Shown here: positions 59,250 through 64,000 of the stretch, one piece after another | Numbering within the stretch: position 1 is the stretch's first letter | How the letters are laid out: the number at the start of each line of letters is the position of its first letter | Assembly: GCA_036571765.1 (NCBI GenBank) | Contig: BROE01000001.1 | Coordinates: forward strand, 9,144,518-9,208,517 | Length of the DNA stretch: 64,000 nucleotides | Source: Plecoglossus altivelis | Taxonomy: Eukaryota; Chordata; Actinopteri; Osmeriformes; Plecoglossidae | Direction of reading: 5' to 3' | Translations under genes and position numbers: made by a program | The notes under the pieces: generated by a model | The model's input: only the letters and a program-made list of their open reading frames with translations | The model's database searches: none | Told to the model about the DNA's origin: nothing

Positions 59250-62200
59250 GTGTGTGTGTGTGTGTGTGTGTGCGCGTGTGTGTGTGTGTGTGGCCAGTCG
59301 AGACTTTGGAGATCTACTGACACGGTACAAGCAAGCCCTGGAGACGGCGGTGCAGATCTCCTGCCGGCGCAATGTGCCTCCCCTCCCTGGCCGCACCCTG
59401 ATCTTGGTGTGTGGTAACTTAACTGATCACAAGCCCTGGAAAAAGGCCCTTGACATAGGCTGTCCCATAGAAGCAGACGAGGAGGAGGGGGAGGAGGGGG
59501 AGGAGGAGAGCACGACAGAAGTGAAGGCCCTCACACCAAATGTAAGGACCACAGCCTTCTTTGCTGTCCGTTGTCTCACCTGCAAAGTGCCTGTATAGAT
59601 ACTCTCAGAAGCTTCCCTTCCTCCCTATGAATGAATGAGATCAAGTCTTTGCTTTTGTCTATCCAACTGTTTTCAAATCAGGGAATGTCTGATGGGTAGA
59701 AAAGGTTTACTATTAAAAGTACTCCTGAAAATCTTTAAGCAGTGGTTTTCGTTCGGTTTAATGCCACCCAGCTCCAGGAGGTGGCAGTGTTGCTCTCCCT
59801 GATGATCGGCTGCAGCGCTGAGGACGCCCAGCTAGTGCTGTTCTCTTGGTCGTCTTTCGCAGAGTTGAAGTTGGAGTCTGACGTGCTACTGGACAACTGG
59901 AGACAGGTGATGAAGAAGGTGAAGGTGAGAAAATCGTTTGTCTTTTGCATTCAATGTTTGTCTAGTTTGTGTTTTACTGGGAAGAATAGACTCTCAAGGT
60001 TTTCTCTCTTAAGGCGAAATTAGATATGTTTCATGACTAAAATTAAAAGGCGCAGATATAAAGGTGACACTAAGGTCAATTGTCTGAGTAATTGATTTTG
60101 TAATAAAACACCTGTAATTTAAGGAATTCAACAGAAACACTGAGGATTTTGAAAAGGGGAGCCAGTTCATCTCTAACATGACTACATCAAAAAACAAGGT
60201 ATGATTGAGGGTGCTCATGTTTGCACTTCACACCGATTCAAGATTCACCTCTTTCGGTTTTTGATGTGATGTAGGGAAATCAGTATGTGTTATAACTGCA
60301 TGTTAAGCCATAACATAACATAATCACTTTGAGATGAAAACGGCCACACTGCTTAACACCAAACCTTTCTTTCGTCTCAGGTCGACAATATCATCCTGGT
60401 GACTGGTGATTACGTTTCCAGTGAGGTGAATTTGGTCGTAAACCAACTGAGGAAGGAACTACACAATAACGCTCTCTGTGTTAAGATCAGTCTGGAGAAA
60501 AGGTATGTGGAGGACCAGCAAGTCCACACTGTCAAGATCCTTCAGTAATAAGTCGCCATCAAAAGTACAGCTTAAAAATGATAACCAAGACCTGCTTAAA
60601 ACAACAGACAACAATCTTTCTTTCTTCCTTTCATTTCCCCCCAGTGAACAAGACTCAACGTCCGACAGGAACTATGTGGAGCTCTGTGGGTTTAGCGAAC
60701 AGATCCTCAAGTAATGCATCCCTTTGTCTCTAATGACCTTCTGTGTGGTTGGACACAGTGATAGAGGAGGCACAACAACTTCTTTTTATAATTAATTACA
60801 TTTGTGTCTCTGTAAATGCAATGACCGATTGTTAACAGGCTCTGTAATGGAAGTATGCTTAGTGTAAAAAGCTGTATTTGAAGCATCCTAGTGGAAGTAT
60901 GCCTGGTGTAAAAAGCTGAGTTTGAAGCGTCCTAGTGGAAGTATGTCTGGTGTTAAAAGCTGTGTTTGAAGCGTCCTAGTGGAAGTATGCTTAGTGTAAA
61001 AAGCTGTATTTGAAGCGTCCTAGTGTAAACAGGCTCTGTGATCTGCTTATGTGCTTATACTCCTCAGGTTTGTGGCAGAAAGAGGCTCCTCCAGGCTGCT
61101 GGACCACGTGGAACTTATTGACAAACTCCACAACATCCCCTCTGACCCTGCTGCTAAAACCCCAGACTCAGACACTGCCCTCACCCCACTGACCGCAACC
61201 CCAAAGATGAGGTACTAACTTCATGTTTCGATACCTTTTATTGAGTTTATGATTTTACGTCACTGTTACGTGTATTAATTATGCAGACACTTTGATCTAA
61301 AGTGACACACAAATGTGTATATTATCCACACCTCAGCTAGCAGGCATGGTGAAGAATAAAACTGGTGATTGATCGTCAAGTAGGTTGTTCCTAGTTAGGA
61401 AGTAGGAGAGCTGATTAAGAGCTGCACTTTTTAAAATGATACCAAATAAGGTCTTACTGTTGAGGATTGCTAAAGTTATTGATTCCATTTTGCCTTCTTT
61501 TGCTTCCTGCATGTCTTCCCACCCCCTTCCTGTCCACCCCCTTCCTGTCCTGACCTCAGGTGGCGTGGCGTTCGCGTGTTCATCTCCTCCACCTTCAGAG
61601 ACATGCACGCGGAACGGGACATGCTGGTGCGCAGCGTGTTCCCCGAGCTCCGGCGCCGCGCTGCCCAACACTGCCTCTACCTGCAGGAGGTGGAGCTGCG
61701 CTGGGGCGTGACCGAGGAGGAGTCCAGCCGCGCTCTGGAGCTGTGCCTCTCGGAAGTGTGCCGCAGCCAGATGCTGGTGGCCATCCTGGGGGAGCGCTAT
61801 GGCCTGGTGCCTCCTCGCCCCGCCCTGCCAGACCTCCCGCAGTACAGCTGGGTGAGGCTGGGTGGCAGTGCTTCTGTCTGTTTGTGGGGTTTAGTAGAGA
61901 AGGATCAGCGTTGTTGAGCCCTTTTGAAAGTCAAGCCTGTTGATTCTGCTTGGATACAGCTTGATGATGCTCCACCAGGACTGTCCATTACTGAGATGGA
62001 GATTCGTCAGTTCCAAGCTTTATTTCCAGACTCCGCCCACGATAACATGTTCGCCTACTTCAGGATGCCCAATTTGTCCAGGTGGAATAATTACGTGATT
62101 TGACATTCATATATTGATATTCATCATGATGGCTGTGACACATGACATCAATTGATTGGATCATACAGCCAGGTTAGTGGGTTGAGTTAAATTCCTGTTC

Positions 62201-63924
62201 GTTCTGGATCTGTGTCTCAGGTCTGTGCCAGTGGCATGGAAGTCAGACTTTGCGTCCGAGTCTAAAGAGGCAGAATCCAAATTGTCTGACCTGAAAAGAA
62301 GAATCCTGAATAGTGATGTGAAAGTCACCGAAAAGTGAGTAATGTTTTTGGTCATTCCTTCACTCACCCTGAGGTTAGCTTAGTTCTGAAAGGGCTTTCT
62401 GTGCCCTCCAGTTATCCCTGTGAGTGGCAAGGGATTGTGGATGGGAAGCCCTGTGTGAAAGGACTGGAGCACTTTGGGAAGGCAGTGCTAGAGGACCTGT
62501 GGGGGGCCGTCTTGAAGCAGTTTGTTGAGGTATGTAGCCAAGAATAGACAAATGAAAAATCTAATTGGTCAGATCTGATTTAAAATTAGCTTTCATGAAC
62601 ACTAAACTCTGAAAATTAACTTTTTTTAACCATCCCCAAGACCATTCTTTTCATTAATTGTCTGTGTGGTGGTGTTTCCCAGGAGGCAGAAGAGCCCTAT
62701 CCAAGCTGTGATATCTCCAGTCAGGAGCTGCACCAGGGAGCTCTTCAGAGGCTGTTCTATGGCCGGGCTAAGCTGCTGAGGGAGGCTATAGGGATTGTGA
62801 AGGAAGCTCAGCCTAAAGGAGGCCTGCTGCTGCTGGAGGGAGCTCCTGGGGAGGGCAAGAGCGTCTTCATGGTAAACTACGTCACAGTGTCGGGACAGAT
62901 TAAACACGCTCTCACTTTCTATTTTTATAGAGATGTAACATTTGAAAACTTGGATTTATTTATGACACGCTCTGTTTCACGATTCAGGCCGCTCTTGCAA
63001 ATGCCCTCCAAACTCCAGAAATGTCCCAGAAAACGACAGCATGTGACGTCATATCCTACTTCGCTGACGTTAGCCATTCAGCATGCACTGTGGTGAGCCT
63101 TCTGCGCTGTCTCATCCAATGTTTGAGAAGAAGAAAGGAAAACAAGGAAGAATCTTCCCTCTGTTCAACTGAGTAAGTGTCAGAATGAACAGGATGGCAT
63201 TACATATACTACCTATAGTATTTAAATCAAATTCTAATGATCAAATTCTAATGACCATGTGAATCAAACCATCTCATTCATAAGGGATCTGATGGCAGCA
63301 TTCCACTCTATGCTGAGTGAGACTAAAAACAAGAAGGAATCTTCTCTCCCTTCAACTTTCAAGTGAGTGTCCAAATGAACAGCATGATGTTTCACACACT
63401 ACCACGTGTATTGAAATCAAATCCAATTCTTATCAATCACATTCTGACCCTGTGAATCTATCCACATCATTCACTAAAGAGATCTGATGGCAGAGTTCCA
63501 CTCCCTGCTGAGTGACACCAAAAAGCACCAACCACTGGCTTTGCTGGTGGATGGGGCAGATCTGATCCACGATGGACAGGGCCACCTTACATCTTCATGG
63601 ATACCACAGCAGCTCCCTCAGGTCACCCATTGCTTAACGATACTGAGGATATATATTAAGTTTGTAAATAGTGACAGTGACATAAAGCACGTGGTAGCAC
63701 ATAGATGCGTTCATGTTAATACGGTTGTTTTGTGTGTTTTTCAGGGTGTGACTTTGGTGGTCAGCTTCAGGTCCAGTTCGCCGATGCTGCTAAACCTGGC
63801 AAAGAAGAAAGGGTCTGTTGTGTTTCCTTTGGGGAAGCTGTCTTTACCCGACAGAAAAGAGATCGTTCAGAAGGAACTGGAAGTCTACGGGAAGAAGCTC
63901 AGCAACTCTGCTTTCAACAACCAG
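54569..63924 (+). CDS. tep1: Telomerase protein component 1, N-terminal half
   Basis: TEP1 is the RNA-binding protein of telomerase and vault particles. I read 26 exons (1361 codons): 54569-55102, 55258-55416, 55541-55690, 57288-57452, 57577-57714, 57810-57881, 57966-58081, 58172-58329, 58430-58539, 58736-58805, 58918-59104, 59298-59541, 59772-59924, 60124-60198, 60381-60502, 60645-60710, 61068-61211, 61560-61851, 61960-62081, 62221-62334, 62412-62529, 62683-62871, 62988-63172, 63285-63362, 63480-63621, 63745-63924. All phases close if the second copy of the duplicated block is skipped. The TROVE region includes KFKQFNEYQLAKYNTRKHR and LPFMAMLRNLRNM. A DUF4062 domain (VFISSTFRDMHAERDM, RWGVTEEESSRAL) and a NACHT domain (Walker A GAPGEGKS, Walker B ALLVDGADLI) follow. 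The WD40 half lies beyond the window. In-frame codons before 54569 leave the true start open. Confidence 0.92.
56010..57263 (+). pseudogene. tep1: Second, broken copy of tep1 exons 1-3
   Basis: The copy of the first recognised exon begins at 56010 but loses frame after about 60 codons through several one-base insertions. Its donor is also changed, from gtatgc to gtctgc. The copies of the next two exons (56732-56890 and about 57024-57173) remain intact. The damage is confined to short intervals, which fits uncorrected sequencing error better than gradual decay. Confidence 0.7.
56996..57015. repeat. Poly-C run (20 bases)
   Basis: A 20-base C homopolymer just before an exon acceptor. The matching place in the first copy has only a short C run. 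Confidence 0.9.
58085..58118. repeat. (CA)n microsatellite starting at a tep1 splice donor
   Basis: The donor after the exon ending at 58081 reads gtacacaca and continues directly into the CA run. Confidence 0.95.
58351..58374. repeat. (CA)n microsatellite
   Basis: Perfect CA run in a short tep1 intron. Confidence 0.95.
59168..59293. repeat. (TG)n microsatellite ending at a tep1 splice acceptor
   Basis: TG repeats with a short interruption run to within a few bases of the acceptor ggccag at 59292-59297, replacing a normal pyrimidine tract. Confidence 0.95.
60848..61023. repeat. 44-bp minisatellite, four exact-length copies
   Basis: Four consecutive 44-bp units starting tggaagtatg at 60848, 60892, 60936 and 60980, differing by a few substitutions and no indels. 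The array lies in a tep1 intron, flanked by near-copies of aacaggctctgt. Confidence 0.95.
63141..63520 (+). repeat. tep1: Tandem exon-intron duplication of about 190 bp in tep1
   Basis: Two diverged copies of one segment, each with an exon 3' end (rich in Lys/Glu/Ser), an intron, and the next exon's 5' part starting gatctgatggcag. The copies share splice-site positions and phase, so the duplication added one 78-nt exon (63285-63362) in frame between the Walker A and Walker B exons of the NACHT domain. Confidence 0.8.
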
Positions 63925-63955
63925 GTTTCTGCATTGGAAAAATGTCACATTGTTT

Positions 63956-63972
63956 GTTGGTGGTGGTGGTGG
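63956..63972. repeat. (TGG)n run
   Basis: Short TGG trinucleotide repeat at the window end, in a tep1 intron. Confidence 0.9.
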
Positions 63973-64000
63973 AAGTGGCATGGAGTACTAAGTGTGTGTG

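Noticed and set aside
1..64000. CRISPR arrays, operons, tRNA or rRNA genes
   Set aside because: The window is vertebrate nuclear DNA; no spacer-repeat pattern, cloverleaf or rRNA-like segment was recognised by eye.

Overview
The window is nuclear DNA of a ray-finned fish (teleost). Supporting points are multi-exon genes with GT-AG introns, very abundant CA/TG, CT and CTAC microsatellites, small MITE-type DNA transposons, and proteins resembling vertebrate families in teleost form. The species cannot be named from the sequence alone. All exon coordinates below were read by eye from splice sites and reading phase.

Layout: (1) 1-17.6 kb, plus strand: the cytoplasmic half of a LAR-type receptor tyrosine phosphatase (ptprf), with 13 coding exons from juxtamembrane to stop and a long 3' UTR; the ectodomain and membrane exons lie upstream of the window. 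(2) 17.8-19.6 kb: coding-like patches I could not assign. (3) 19.6-27.9 kb: no supported coding gene. (4) 28.0-30.5 kb, plus: neurturin (nrtn), a GDNF-family ligand. (5) 31.7-33.2 kb, plus: calcyphosine (caps). (6) 33.3-39.9 kb, minus: Ran-binding protein 3 (ranbp3), 17 coding exons, tail-to-tail with caps. (7) 43.4-43.7 kb: piggyBac-like MITE. (8) 44.0-44.8 kb, plus: a CC chemokine of the CCL19/CCL21/CCL25 group. (9) 47.66-48.05 kb: hAT-type MITE with a perfect 8-bp target duplication. (10) 48.3-53.2 kb, minus: a ZNRF1/2-like E3 ubiquitin ligase. (11) 54.0-64 kb, plus: the N-terminal half of telomerase-associated protein 1 (tep1), 26 exons read, running off the window end.

The genes do not form a pathway; they are ordinary neighbours. 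The order nrtn-caps-ranbp3 matches the block I recall on human 19p13.3, whereas the phosphatase reads as PTPRF (human 1p34) rather than the 19p13.3 paralogue PTPRS.

The feature most in need of attention is a 1.44-kb tandem duplication inside tep1 (54433-57355). Its second copy carries clustered one-base insertions and an expanded C-run, and the first copy stops in the middle of an exon. This looks more like an assembly or base-calling artefact than biology. I did not find a convincing undescribed biological system; the best novel leads are the two MITEs, the GC-AG intron of caps, the serine-rich neurturin prodomain, and the exon-intron duplication near the tep1 NACHT region.
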